DNA of 64,000 nt from Caballeronia pedi (GTDB lineage: Bacteria; Pseudomonadota; Gammaproteobacteria; Burkholderiales; Burkholderiaceae). Numbering within the stretch: position 1 is the first letter of the stretch; each line of letters begins with the position of its first letter. Of the stretch, positions 1 through 9,289 are shown piece by piece. The stretch is taken from contig NZ_FCOE02000003.1 of the NCBI RefSeq assembly GCF_001544915.2, forward strand, positions 186,001 to 250,000, in the 5' to 3' direction. The notes under the pieces are model-generated. The model did not search any database. It was not told the DNA's origin and was given only the letters and a program-made list of their open reading frames with translations. The translations under genes and the position numbers were made by a program.

Positions 1-2170
1 CTGCGCGGTCAACGCAGCTTTCAACAAATTTCTTGTCAGACGATGCTGCGGCCTGCTCAAGCAGCCACCGATACCAATCTGCCGGGCGTTCTGCGTGGTA
101 TAGACATTTTTCGATACTATGTATTTCGTACGATATGGCGCCCGTTGACATCTGCTCTAGATTCTCGAGCACGAGCAGGCGCTGCATCTCTGGACGAGCA
201 CTCAACCAGTCACTCATAAATTTGATGGCTGACGACTCAAGCCCAGCGGAGCCGTATTTGTCGAGACCCAGCGAGAACCACTTCCAAAGCTGTGAGGGAC
301 AGACCGACTCGCCCTTAACGTCTACTGCCCGCACCAGAACCCTTGCGGCGACTTCACGCACGATGTCATAAACACGGGTGGGCGTATCGATGTCGTCGCG
401 CGCTGCTGCCGTGCCTAAGAGGGCTTGAAGAACGTCCAGTGCCGCCGGCAAGTCTTCGTCGGGAAGTCGGCGATTGAATTCGGCCGCCCAAAACATCCTG
501 AATTGACCGATGAGGTTTGGCTGCTTTGGTGGCCTGCAATATGCAAGGACGTCTTGCACTGTAAGGTGCCGGGGATAGAGGCAATTCAGTATCTCGCCGA
601 GAACTTCATCATCTTCATCCTTCACTGCATCCGACCTCAAATCGCGCAGAAGGTTTTGGGCAGCGGTCATCTCAAAAGCGTCGTTGCGCAGCCACGCCGC
701 GACCGCACCGACCCGCACTCTCTGGTGTCGAGACTCGTCCCGCGCCATTTTCTCGAAAGTGTCGCCGAGGCCTGGGAATGTCTCACCGTATCGAATCGCA
801 TCGAGGATGCAAATGGCGAGTGCCTCGTGGCCAAGCTCCCCGGAACCGTCATTGAGCAGTCGGTCGAAGGTCGACTCCATGTCTGCCGTACCAAGCGCTC
901 CGAAAGGATGGGCTTCCCAGTTCTCGTTCCGAAACCAAGGATTCTCAGTCGCCACACGTGCCAAGGACATCAGCAGTTTTACCTTCTGCCCCACCGAAAA
1001 CGGCTTGACATCGCCATATAGGATTAACCCAAGCGGGTCTCGACGTGCTAGGAGTTCCCTGTCATCAACACAAAAGAGGGCCATCCAAGCATAAACGCCC
1101 CTGAGCACGTCGACCGTCTGGCTCCCAGCCACTGTCATAATTGCGAGGACCCGCTGCAAAGGCAATCCGTGACGAGATACCAGTTCGCCGACTGCATGCC
1201 CTGCGAGATACTCTCCGACCGTCCTGTGCACCGGCACCCGGAAATCTCCGTCAGCCGCGAAAAGCTTAGTGTCAAGCGCGGCCGTCGCGACCGCCTTGTC
1301 GACATTTAAATCCGAAGGCAAGTCGTCGATGTGGAAGGAATTCTGCGTAGTGATGCCGGAACCGCGGACCTGAATTGCCGATGAGTTTGAAAGAAGCATT
1401 ACGGCCGCCAGCTTTCCGGCCGTCGACAACAGGCCCTGGGCACTTACTGAATTGAGATTGGAGCGACTCCGTTGGTGCACCGGATTATGCTCTTGCACAA
1501 GGAGCTTGCACGCCGCCGCATAGGTCGCGCTACGGCTATCCGGCCAATTGCCCTTCTGAACGACGTCAACCAATAATTTCAACAGGAGCGGGTTTGACAG
1601 GAGCGGAGCCAGCTTTCGAGCTTGCGCCTCCTCCAGAAACAACGCCGGGTCGGCCACTTCGGATGAGGGCAAGTTGCGCAGCAACTCAAGAATCTCGACC
1701 TCGTTTAGGGGATTCAACCAAAGTGTTTTGACTTCCTCGGACGGCGATACTTCCTGTAGGTCTACATCGCCACCACCTAACCAATCAGCCTCACGACACG
1801 ACAGCCGAAACCGCGGGCGCCCTGCATTTTGCAATGCGCGGCGAATTTCATCGAGCGCCGCGTATGGGGAAACTGAGTCTGTGCGATGCTCATCCAATGA
1901 ATCGATGAATAAGGTCTTACCTGCCACGCCGGGGGGAAGGCCCAGCACCGCGAAGTTCCGCGCGGTGACGTAAAGCGCCGAGTCACCCATGCGTTCCGCT
2001 TCCGCCTTGAACGCAGTTGTCTTCCCGGCGCCGGGCTCGGCCAGCAAAACATAGGCGTCGAGATGTTCCCAATCCGAAAGACGCCGGGATTGAACTTCCG
2101 AAGTCGAAGCCTTGAGGGTTGCACTGCGCTCGACGACAAACCCTTCTGTCTTGTGCGTTCCACCAACCAT
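1..2170 (-). CDS. NACHT/STAND-type P-loop NTPase, 3' end outside window
   Basis: This frame is open from an ATG at 2170 to the left edge (723 codons visible, stop not seen). An AGGGAG ribosome site lies about nine bases upstream and an in-frame stop precedes it. Only about 40 residues come before Walker A (AEPGAGKTT, residues 44-52). Walker B is LFIDSLDE (87-94), with the paired acidic residues typical of NACHT/STAND ATPases. Roughly 200 residues later HRTVGEYLAGH resembles the H-x-x-x-x-E-Y/F-L-A motif closing the NACHT helical region. The rest is Leu- and charge-rich helical sequence, perhaps HEAT-like repeats. No N-terminal effector is possible in so short a leader, so any effector should be C-terminal or encoded by a neighbour beyond the edge. 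Next to a CBASS operon, an anti-phage sensor role is likely; that is inference. Confidence 0.8.
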   Translation of the reverse strand, partial: MVGGTHKTEGFVVERSATLKASTSEVQSRRLSDWEHLDAYVLLAEPGAGKTTAFKAEAERMGDSALYVTARNFAVLGLPPGVAGKTLFIDSLDEHRTDSVSPYAALDEIRRALQNAGRPRFRLSCREADWLGGGDVDLQEVSPSEEVKTLWLNPLNEVEILELLRNLPSSEVADPALFLEEAQARKLAPLLSNPLLLKLLVDVVQKGNWPDSRSATYAAACKLLVQEHNPVHQRSRSNLNSVSAQGLLSTAGKLAAVMLLSNSSAIQVRGSGITTQNSFHIDDLPSDLNVDKAVATAALDTKLFAADGDFRVPVHRTVGEYLAGHAVGELVSRHGLPLQRVLAIMTVAGSQTVDVLRGVYAWMALFCVDDRELLARRDPLGLILYGDVKPFSVGQKVKLLMSLARVATENPWFRNENWEAHPFGALGTADMESTFDRLLNDGSGELGHEALAICILDAIRYGETFPGLGDTFEKMARDESRHQRVRVGAVAAWLRNDAFEMTAAQNLLRDLRSDAVKDEDDEVLGEILNCLYPRHLTVQDVLAYCRPPKQPNLIGQFRMFWAAEFNRRLPDEDLPAALDVLQALLGTAAARDDIDTPTRVYDIVREVAARVLVRAVDVKGESVCPSQLWKWFSLGLDKYGSAGLESSAIKFMSDWLSARPEMQRLLVLENLEQMSTGAISYEIHSIEKCLYHAERPADWYRWLLEQAAASSDKKFVESCVDRA

Positions 2171-2374
2171 TGACCATATCTCCCTGTTCCGCCTTCATGC
2201 ATTATAAAATCTCGAGGGCATTTACACACGGGGTAGGCATATCGAAGCGAAAGTCTCGGACCCAGCTAAGGGCTCTCCCGTAAGCAGGGGCTCTTAGGCG
2301 CTCCGTGCACACGCTTTGAGCCGGCAGCATCCACAACGAACAACGTAATTATAATCGACCGATTCGACCAAGCA

Positions 2375-3202
2375 ATGAAGATTGAAATCACGGCTGACAA
2401 GGACATTCCAGACGCGCACAAAATCACAAGTCCCGAGTGGGATGGTGTGATTTTTAGAATGACGCACAAAGCATTTCTGCGATGGTTAGAAAGGCACGAC
2501 AAAGATTTTGATACTGCTGGTGCATACATTCTCTACGCAAATCACTTTGACAAACGATTAGGTAAGAATATTTATATTGGCCAGTCAGATGATATAAAAC
2601 GTCGCATCAACCAACACATGGCCAACAAAGACTATTGGACCATGGCGGTTATTTTTGTGTCTCGGGCTGATTGGATGAATATTGCGCACGCGTTCCACAT
2701 AGAAAGTACGTTCATTAGCTGGGCCACGAACGCGCACCGATATTCAGTCGCAAATGGAACGAAAGGGAGCACTTGTCACCTAGGGTTGGAAGACCAGGAG
2801 CGGGTGGCAAGCTATCTAAAGCCCGTGAAAGAAATTTTGAGCCTGGCTAATATTGACCTCTTCGAAAAAAACTATGACAACAGCTTTACTCTTGAGAATG
2901 GTCCTGTCGCAGCACGCGTCAAACATAAATCGCACGTCCAGATAGTTGCGCCGGCCACACCCGGCAAGCGAGTGCGAATTCTCTCAGGCAGCGTTATGTA
3001 TGGGCTGGACGCAAAAATCGTGCAATCATATGGACTGTTCGGCGTCACTTACGACTCTGAAAATAAAACTCATACATTTTCTGAAGATGTCGAAATCGAC
3101 ACTATTGGCCCCGACAATCCCTTCCCTAGGTTGTTTGGCGAAGGGCTCAACCGTTGGACAGATACGACGGGCCTTAGACTTTACAGGGCTGTCGGCATTT
3201 AA
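2375..3202 (+). CDS. GIY-YIG-like nuclease domain protein
   Basis: A 275-residue protein. Residues around 48-75 carry the GIY-YIG signature: GAYIL, then IYIGQS, then DIKRRINQH with the conserved Arg; a Glu in HIEST could be the catalytic metal ligand. The first 45 residues and the C-terminal half (GKRVRILSGS onward) match nothing I can name, though the second half could be a small beta-rich DNA-binding module. Base composition is clearly more AT-rich than the neighbours (runs such as AATATTTATATT), suggesting recent transfer. A TATAAT -10-like hexamer lies at 2350-2355. It is divergent from the NTPase gene and may be part of the same defence island. It could equally be a stand-alone homing or repair-type nuclease. 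Confidence 0.7.
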   Translation: MKIEITADKDIPDAHKITSPEWDGVIFRMTHKAFLRWLERHDKDFDTAGAYILYANHFDKRLGKNIYIGQSDDIKRRINQHMANKDYWTMAVIFVSRADWMNIAHAFHIESTFISWATNAHRYSVANGTKGSTCHLGLEDQERVASYLKPVKEILSLANIDLFEKNYDNSFTLENGPVAARVKHKSHVQIVAPATPGKRVRILSGSVMYGLDAKIVQSYGLFGVTYDSENKTHTFSEDVEIDTIGPDNPFPRLFGEGLNRWTDTTGLRLYRAVGI

Positions 3203-3583
3203 CGACGACGTCTTGTCGGCTTGGCCCAAGCCGCCCCCTGTGGTCATGCGGAGCGCCACGGTAGGTTGCGCTCCGCTCGCTCAGCACTCCGCCCACATGG
3301 GGCTGGGCCCCAAGTGACCACCGACGCCGACCGAGCGAATTTTGAGACAGGTCAGGTCATCAAACCGAATTCCATCAGCAAAAGAGCGCCCATTGACGAC
3401 TTTGGGTACAAGTCCTAAAACGGCGCGCCTGCCTTCGCGAGCACCTCGGCGTTCGTTCAGGAAAGGGGGACCATGCTATCCGGTGACCAAGGGAAAGCTC
3501 TGAACTTGATTGGAGAGGTCGCAGCTAGACTGAGCTATTTGCACAGACAACGAAAGCAAATCGCTTCCGCGATTTGCTGCGCG
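3203..3583. other. Intergenic stretch, no gene recognised
   Basis: About 380 bases between the GIY-YIG gene and the CoA-transferase remnant. Short open frames exist on both strands but none shows a family motif or a ribosome site. It may be decayed sequence linked to insertion of the defence genes. Confidence 0.4.
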
Positions 3584-3877
3584 CATGTCGACGTCCTTGA
3601 CCAGCTTCTTGAGCGCTTCCGCGCCGATTTCCGTCTTAAGGTCCAGAGTCACCGAACGCTTACCGCGATTTAGGACCTTGTAGAACAGCCCCACGCCGTC
3701 CTTGGTTTCGCCCGAACGGCGAATTTCATCGCCGACTTGCGGGCGTTCAACCTTGATGACGTCAACGCCATGGTCGGCGAGAAACATGCCGCACATCGGC
3801 GCAGCTAGGAAATTCGAGATGTCGAGAACGCGTACGCCGCCGAGCGCTCGCGTCGATTTGCTGGGAAGACTTTCCAG
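3584..3877 (-). pseudogene. Remnant of a family III (CaiB/BaiF) CoA-transferase, N-terminal part
   Basis: The minus strand reads LGGVRVLDISNFLAAP, then MFLADHGVDVIKVERP, then GLFYKVLNRGKRSVTLDL and ends its homology at about LKKLVKDVDM. This is the typical start of a family III CoA-transferase, which normally runs about 400 residues. After residue 70 or so the frame turns into unrelated sequence and stops at 3476, so most of the enzyme is missing. The upstream side also lacks a clear start with ribosome site. It is a fragment, probably left by the rearrangement that brought in the neighbouring defence genes. Confidence 0.7.
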
Positions 3878-4233
3878 TTGATATAGGCCGCGACGCGACG
3901 TTCACCTACACATGCCTTACGAACGACGGGCGAGAGCACCTGGCGTCTTAGCGATGCGGCGCTCAGCGGCATCAAGGGCGTCTCCGTAGATGGCTATTGA
4001 GACCATCATGCTTTGATGCCACTACTGCGAGAACCGTTTATTGGATTAGCATCATGTTTCCGTGCAGACGGCTCAGCGCTACCGGCATCTTGGTCATCCA
4101 TTTGTTGATGAACGTGATGGCGCGCAAGGTCGAAACGCTCCGGACTGTCGGTGGCCCATAACTGCCAACTCACCGAGAAAAATGGCTTCGGTTCGCCTAG
4201 GGCGGCGAAAAGTGGCGTAATAAAGGCATCCCA
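3878..4233. other. Intergenic stretch, no gene recognised
   Basis: About 350 bases between the CoA-transferase remnant and the membrane-protein gene. A minus-strand frame crosses it but overlaps the start of the next gene and has no recognisable motif. An AAAGG ribosome site for the downstream gene lies at its right end. Confidence 0.4.
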
Positions 4234-4854
4234 ATGAGCCAGCAACGCGAGCAAGATATTTTTGAACTTCAAACGGTCGCACGTCGTGCTGCGATTGAAC
4301 GTGCAGAGAAGGAGTACAAGCTGCATTGTGACGTCTACGAGACAGCCGACCGAAAGGCGCAGGCAACCACCACGATTGCTGGTGCTCTCTTGGCAGCAGA
4401 CCTTGGCTTCGTCGCGCGATTGAGTGAGAGGCCGAGCATCTTCGCGCTTACCATGCTCCTTGTGATTACTATCGCGCTCGGGGCAAGCGTGCTACTCGCA
4501 TTGTGGGCGATGTATGTCCGTGATACGGAAATCCCTGCGATTGGCCCCGAAACCGTCACACATTATGACGCTATCCTCCGGCAACCATCGCCTGAGTCGT
4601 TCGAGCGGGCAGAGAGACTCTTTCTTGACTTCTTGCTAAAAAAACTGGGAACTGCCAACGAGTCGGTCAGTTCTGTTGGTGCGCGGAAAGCCGGCCTCGT
4701 GCACCGTGCTCAACAAGCCCTAATCGGTGCGGCCTTCGGGACAATATTGCTGACGCTTGCGCTCATATTCAATCCCAACTTGCTTGCCCTGAAGGCAACT
4801 GCCGAATCGGCGCCTGGACAGCCGTCAACGGCACAGCCCACACCAAAAAGCTAA
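4234..4854 (+). CDS. Small three-helix membrane protein, possible effector-like topology
   Basis: A 206-residue protein with a helical, charged N-terminus (1-42), hydrophobic segments at about 46-62, 70-95 and 160-180, and a Pro/Ser/Ala-rich tail. The pattern of charged helix, A-D-x-K-A before the first membrane segment, a paired hairpin and then a distant third segment recalls the membrane effectors of Pycsar and SLATT-type defence proteins. That is resemblance only, not a family match. It is convergent with the CBASS operon, with about 100 bases between the gene ends, so it is not co-transcribed with it. The start is supported by AAAGG seven bases upstream. Confidence 0.65.
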   Translation: MSQQREQDIFELQTVARRAAIERAEKEYKLHCDVYETADRKAQATTTIAGALLAADLGFVARLSERPSIFALTMLLVITIALGASVLLALWAMYVRDTEIPAIGPETVTHYDAILRQPSPESFERAERLFLDFLLKKLGTANESVSSVGARKAGLVHRAQQALIGAAFGTILLTLALIFNPNLLALKATAESAPGQPSTAQPTPKS

Positions 4855-4952
4855 GACGGAGCCTCAGTACGTCGACGACTGCATCCAATCAATCTCGTAG
4901 TTTCGATTGTCGCCTTCTCGCCTTTCCCTCTTGCGTCAACTTTGCGCCGGGC

Positions 4953-5429
4953 TCAAATCACTGAGTCTAGGAAATCGACTCTTGACCCGCGTTGCCATAT
5001 GGAAACGGATAGATTGACGTCCCCAACAATCACAGCTAAAAACGGGAGCCCATCAATCATCTCTGTAGAGGCCTTTTCCCATTGTCGGATATCTATGTTT
5101 GACGGTGACGGGTCCTGCTCGGGATGGCTGTGCCATTCACCCAGATAGCCGATTTCTCGGCCCGAGGATGTCCATAGAGCGCTAGCTTCACTCTGATGCC
5201 CAGAGCTCTCCCGATTGAACGCCGTGCGCGTTCGGACATCGGTGGGAAATGGAACGGTCAGATGTGTTACGTCAAAGTGGCGGCCGCGCCGCTTACCTAG
5301 CAGGACGCCACCCGCTTCAAAATCGGTTGCTCGAAGCTGTCGATAACGCGCAAAGGTGATAAGGACAGACTCAGCAAAGATTGCCATCACACGATGGTCG
5401 GGCGTCGTCCAAGAATTCAGGTGGTGCAT
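4953..5429 (-). CDS. cap3: CBASS Cap3, JAMM/MPN isopeptidase
   Basis: Last gene of the CBASS operon. Cap3 is a JAB/MPN metalloprotease that removes Cap2-attached targets from the CD-NTase C-terminus. The JAMM motif is complete: Glu38 in FEAGGVLLG, then His100-Ser-His102-Pro and Asp113 in SPSNID, all of which bind or activate zinc. I chose the ATG at 5429 because AGGA lies nine bases before it; in-frame ATGs at 5438 and 5483 are possible. With this start the gene overlaps cap2 by 13 bases and gives 158 residues, close to other Cap3 proteins. Confidence 0.93.
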   Translation of the reverse strand: MHHLNSWTTPDHRVMAIFAESVLITFARYRQLRATDFEAGGVLLGKRRGRHFDVTHLTVPFPTDVRTRTAFNRESSGHQSEASALWTSSGREIGYLGEWHSHPEQDPSPSNIDIRQWEKASTEMIDGLPFLAVIVGDVNLSVSIWQRGSRVDFLDSVI

Positions 5430-7063
5430 GCCGGACATTCCTGCAGTTGAGCCGGGTCTATCAGCTGGCGTGAGGAGTCCCATCGCGGGTCCAAAACCCT
5501 AGTTCGAAGACGGGGTGAGCAGTTCGCATTAGCCCAATCGACAGCCATGTCGGCGGCAAGACTTGCGGCCTGGACCGAAACGGTCGCCGGAAATGGCACG
5601 TACAGGCTCTCACATCCGTGACCGGCAAGCATCTGAGGAAGCTCACCTTCTGTCACTTTGTATATCGGTGACCTGTCCCGTGTTTTGAGGCATCTCACGC
5701 ATGCCGCATCGCGAGAGTCGCGCATCAACGCACGAATGGCGGTACCTGGCCCTTCAATCCAGACCGATAGCATCGGGCGGAAAGCGTCGGCGGAGAGCTT
5801 ACGCGCCAGAAGATGGCCGAAAGCCTCTTCACCTGTTGCGTCAACTATCAAATCGGCGCGGGACAAGTCAACTTGTAGCGCGTTAACAGGAATCGGAATG
5901 AGCTTTGCACCTGGTGCGCCCCGACGCAATTCTTTGGCTAACGCCTCAGCCTTGTTGCGCAAAATATAGTTCAAGCCTAAGCGATGTCGGCCCACGTTCT
6001 GTGGAAGCAGGATATCGTTGTCCACGAGGCTCAGCGCTCCGCCTCCCGTCCCCGCTCCGGCCTTCACGAGATATTCACCGAGAAAGCCACCTATCGTGCC
6101 GCAGCCGACAAGGATGATTTGCTTACCGGCCAGCGTGCGTCGCCCCGGCGTGCTTCTTTCAGCAGTGTACTGGTCGTCGATGCGAAGGCAGAACATTGGC
6201 ACCACAGGGCTTCGATACGCAACTTCCAAGGACTTGAAATCGCGAGCGCGCTGCCCCTTCTCTCGACGGTCGTACTCGACCGCGAAAGCGTAGACGAATC
6301 GCGGCGACTCAATGATGCATAGCAGACTGTTCGCATCCGTTTTCGCTTCCGCATGGATGAGGTCTTCTAGCTTCCTCCGTGCTCGCGGGTCTAGCGTTGC
6401 CTGCCATTTCAATACATCAGCGACCGTCTCAGGAGGCCATTTTTCTTGCAGGGCACGCGGCGGCGCTGTCGTTCGCACCCTTCGCACGGTCACCTTGCGT
6501 GTCGAATCGACCGAGAGGCCAATGGCAGCGAGCTTCGACAATGTCCGATTTGTGTCGTCGCTTACCGCGGTTATCGGCCGAGCCTCATCCTTCGAGTCAA
6601 GCACGAGTACAGAAAGTGGAAGATGCCCTTTCTCCTCGAAGTCTAACAAGCATAGTGCGCTCTGCGGCCAGCATGAGAAAAACTCTTCCTCGAGGTCTTG
6701 AGTCAACTCCCCTCGAAGAATTTGCCCGAGCACCGCTTCAGCGCGTTCGATGCAGGCAAGCACCTGGCCGACGATGTCGAATACATCCAGGACAATCGCG
6801 CCATGCGCCAAATAGCAGAAGCTTCCATCCGCGCCAACATGCGGAGCTACAGGCTGAAGCGCGGCGGGAATCGGCGCAAGATAGACGCGCGGAAGGTCCT
6901 TCCCGTCTGGGTCCACTTCAAGGCGGACTGAAAATGGCGTTTCCTCGCTTATCAGGCTACCTGAAAACACGAACCAGCCATCCTCGTCGTGCCCAACATA
7001 AGCGAAGCCTCGCGAAGCCAGTGCACGCGAAAGTTCGGAGCCAGTCGGCCCTTGTTCGCTCAT
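5417..7063 (-). CDS. cap2: CBASS Cap2, fused E2-E1 ubiquitin-transferase-like protein
   Basis: Cap2 conjugates the CD-NTase C-terminus to cellular targets and so primes it. The 548-residue protein has an N-terminal E2-like fold with the likely catalytic Cys83 in DGSFCYL, a linker, then a ThiF/E1 adenylation domain with VGCGTIGG near residues 319-326 and the acidic end of the next strand in [16 protein letters not shown] second active-site Cys is probably Cys484 in GHGCESL. CVRC and CPAC pairs near the C-terminus may hold a zinc. The ATG at 7063 forms an ATGA overlap with the CD-NTase stop, which indicates coupled translation and settles the start over an upstream alternative at 7105. Confidence 0.95.
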   Translation of the reverse strand: MSEQGPTGSELSRALASRGFAYVGHDEDGWFVFSGSLISEETPFSVRLEVDPDGKDLPRVYLAPIPAALQPVAPHVGADGSFCYLAHGAIVLDVFDIVGQVLACIERAEAVLGQILRGELTQDLEEEFFSCWPQSALCLLDFEEKGHLPLSVLVLDSKDEARPITAVSDDTNRTLSKLAAIGLSVDSTRKVTVRRVRTTAPPRALQEKWPPETVADVLKWQATLDPRARRKLEDLIHAEAKTDANSLLCIIESPRFVYAFAVEYDRREKGQRARDFKSLEVAYRSPVVPMFCLRIDDQYTAERSTPGRRTLAGKQIILVGCGTIGGFLGEYLVKAGAGTGGGALSLVDNDILLPQNVGRHRLGLNYILRNKAEALAKELRRGAPGAKLIPIPVNALQVDLSRADLIVDATGEEAFGHLLARKLSADAFRPMLSVWIEGPGTAIRALMRDSRDAACVRCLKTRDRSPIYKVTEGELPQMLAGHGCESLYVPFPATVSVQAASLAADMAVDWANANCSPRLRTRVLDPRWDSSRQLIDPAQLQECPACTT

Positions 7064-8196
7064 CCAGCCTGCCTCCTGCCTACCAGTGGAGACGCAACGG
7101 CACACGCTGGCGCGGTGAGGACGGTCGCGGCTACGCTCGTGACCTTGACTCTGTGAGGCTCATCTGGAAACCGGTCGCCAAACTGATTGACCAGCCACGA
7201 ACACGCTTGCGCGGCGTTGCTACCATGAAGTGCCGCGCGGAGGAAGGACTCGAGACGCTCCAGCTTCTTTGCCGCTTCTTCGACGGCTGCGCGGCCAAGG
7301 CGGTCAGTCAATGATTCGTTTGGGTCGACCGGGTTGCGAACCCCGTCACGAAGGACCGCCGGCATCTTCTCAACGACATCCAGCAATGCAAGGTCATCGC
7401 GCCGCTCTCTGGCTTCGAAGACCGGCGCGGAAGCTGCCATGAGCAGAATCGATGAAGGCCCACCCGATTTCCACTGCCAGTCTCGGAAACCTTTGATGTA
7501 TCTCACGGAACGGCGATATTGTTCGCCGTGACGGTCGACCTCTTCGAGGAACCAGGTCTTGACGGGGCGCGGGTCAGATTTGACCCAGTTCCTTTCTCGG
7601 TGCGCCAGCAGGACATGGTCGCGGGGAAGCGCTGTCCAGACATCCCGCTCAGCCTGTCCGAGAGCTGAATCGAAGATGGGGTAACCGTATTGCTCCATCG
7701 CCTTTTGCAGCGTCTCGAATTCATCGTCCGGAATCGCGTAAAGCGGAATGTCCACATGCGCGAATTTCGCAATCTCGATACGGATGCAAGTCGGTTTGTC
7801 CGTCACGAGCTTCCACCGACGTGCCTTGACGAGTTGCTCAAGCGCCTTCTCAGCCGCCTCGAAAAAGATGCCGCTGGCAACGCTCGGCTTTTCCTCCTGC
7901 GAGACAAAGCTCAGTGGCAGATATGCGCCGTCATCGACGTCCGCTTGCTGCGGTGCCTGCGCAGGAGCGTTCAGCGTCTTGTATGCCCAAGAGCCTTGCG
8001 TGAAGAATCGGGGATGAACTGCAGCGCCGTCGTAGCCATGCTCTCTTAGCACCTTCATCAAGTTGTCGCGAAGACATCGACGCACTGCACTCTTTGCCTC
8101 GGCGATGAAGATGCGCTCCTCATCGTTCAGGTCGAGATTTCTGAGCAGAGTCTGTTCCTCAACCGACGAGTAAAACAGTGAACTCAGGTTCAGCAT
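7060..8196 (-). CDS. cdnA: CBASS CD-NTase, DncV-like (clade A) cyclic-dinucleotide synthase
   Basis: Sensor enzyme of the CBASS system; on phage infection it is expected to make a cyclic dinucleotide, cGAMP in the DncV clade. The nucleotidyltransferase motifs are intact: GSWAYKTLN at residues 68-75, the metal pair Asp86/Asp88 in [10 protein letters not shown], and a third acidic residue Asp149 in HVDIPLY. KTLN followed by DVDDGAYLP is the pattern seen in Vibrio DncV. The protein has 378 residues. Its C-terminus ([18 protein letters not shown]) is the likely Cap2 conjugation site, though no free terminal Gly is visible. It overlaps capV by seven bases (ATGCTGA) and cap2 by four. Confidence 0.95.
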   Translation of the reverse strand: MLNLSSLFYSSVEEQTLLRNLDLNDEERIFIAEAKSAVRRCLRDNLMKVLREHGYDGAAVHPRFFTQGSWAYKTLNAPAQAPQQADVDDGAYLPLSFVSQEEKPSVASGIFFEAAEKALEQLVKARRWKLVTDKPTCIRIEIAKFAHVDIPLYAIPDDEFETLQKAMEQYGYPIFDSALGQAERDVWTALPRDHVLLAHRERNWVKSDPRPVKTWFLEEVDRHGEQYRRSVRYIKGFRDWQWKSGGPSSILLMAASAPVFEARERRDDLALLDVVEKMPAVLRDGVRNPVDPNESLTDRLGRAAVEEAAKKLERLESFLRAALHGSNAAQACSWLVNQFGDRFPDEPHRVKVTSVAATVLTAPACAVASPLVGRRQAG

Positions 8197-9200
8197 GTGG
8201 CTACCTCTACGTTTTTGCGGGGTCCGTGATAGAACTTCGGTGTAGCAGCGGTGTGAGACTTGAATAGCGGGTACCTAGGGTCACCAAGCATCCGCCGCGC
8301 GGCCTGTGCGCCGCGCTCACGCAGAACTGTCGTCGCTCCTTTGCTCACAACATCGAGTGACGAGATATCGCGACTCTGGTCAGGGGTCGCTTGGTCATCG
8401 ACGCGCAAATAGTTCGTCCCAAGCGCCTGCTGCAGCATGTAGTCGACCGCGCCCTCTTGCGCAGAAATGACCAGGTCGAAGACTTTGGCTCCCCACCGGG
8501 CGACACCCCGGTCAAGCGCAGACGAGCCCCGCATCGTTGCGCCGACGGTCATCGTTCCGATGGCCAGGACGCGAATCGTGGTCTTGTTATCGACGCCTAG
8601 AAAGTGTCTGGCTTCGTGGAGCCCGAAGAGTCCCGGAGAATTGCCAACAAGGCCACCGTCCGCGAAGGTTCCGTGACCATCGATGCGATGAAGCGGAAAA
8701 TAGGTAGGCGCAGCCGCCGTCGCCAAACCCACATCGACCAGCGTCCGGCGCGCGTCGCCTTCAAACGCCGATGCGTGCGGGGTCTTGAAAAATTGACCCT
8801 TCCCGGTGCTGTAGTTGACCGTCGGGATGAGGATTCGATGCTGAAGGTCGCCGATGGTCCGGTTGCCCAAGCGCTCGGACAAAACAGTTCTCAACCCGTC
8901 GGGCGAATGCTTAGCCAGCCACCATTTTCCGAACACCCGACGAAGCAAGCTGCGACTTCCAAAAATCATCTTCCCCTGTCTGACGAACATCGCCTCCAGG
9001 TCCGCAGCCGGGATTTCCGCTGCGAGCCCCAATGCGAGCAAGCCACCCGCCGAGGTGCCACAAATGAGGTCGAAATGCTTCGCCAACGGCCGTCCGCAAG
9101 ACTGTTCGAGCGCGCGCAGAATGGTGGCTGTGTACAGGCCGCGGTATCCGCCGCCTGACAGCGCAAGAATATGAAAATCAGGGGCGAGTTGGTCATCCAC
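8190..9200 (-). CDS. capV: CBASS effector CapV, patatin-like phospholipase
   Basis: Cell-death effector: a cyclic-dinucleotide-activated phospholipase that degrades the inner membrane. The 336-residue protein shows the oxyanion loop GGGYRG (16-21), nucleophile Ser50 in GTSAGG and catalytic Asp180 in FADGGLVGN, the full patatin dyad. It is the first gene of the operon; the start is a GTG at 9200 with a poor ribosome site, and no better in-frame start precedes the conserved core. It is transcribed away from capW from a shared 90-base control region holding a perfect inverted repeat. Confidence 0.95.
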   Translation of the reverse strand: MDDQLAPDFHILALSGGGYRGLYTATILRALEQSCGRPLAKHFDLICGTSAGGLLALGLAAEIPAADLEAMFVRQGKMIFGSRSLLRRVFGKWWLAKHSPDGLRTVLSERLGNRTIGDLQHRILIPTVNYSTGKGQFFKTPHASAFEGDARRTLVDVGLATAAAPTYFPLHRIDGHGTFADGGLVGNSPGLFGLHEARHFLGVDNKTTIRVLAIGTMTVGATMRGSSALDRGVARWGAKVFDLVISAQEGAVDYMLQQALGTNYLRVDDQATPDQSRDISSLDVVSKGATTVLRERGAQAARRMLGDPRYPLFKSHTAATPKFYHGPRKNVEVATC

Positions 9201-9232
9201 GGCAACAAGGCGATTCGTATGAGTGAACTAAC

Positions 9233-9259
9233 TATACGCGATTTTCTGAATCGCGTATA
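9233..9259. promoter_or_regulatory. Perfect inverted repeat between capV and capW, probable CapW operator
   Basis: TATACGCGATT, a five-base spacer (TTCTG) and AATCGCGTATA form an 11-bp perfect dyad. Outward from the dyad, TATAGT (9231-9236, minus strand) and TATACT (9256-9261, plus strand) look like -10 boxes for capV and capW; both overlap the repeat arms, and neither has a good -35. A dimeric WYL regulator bound here would block both promoters. The dyad is seen in the sequence; its use as operator is inferred from known CapW-controlled CBASS operons. Confidence 0.8.
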
Positions 9260-9289
9260 CTTTCTGTACTGATTTCGAGCGGGAGAAAT

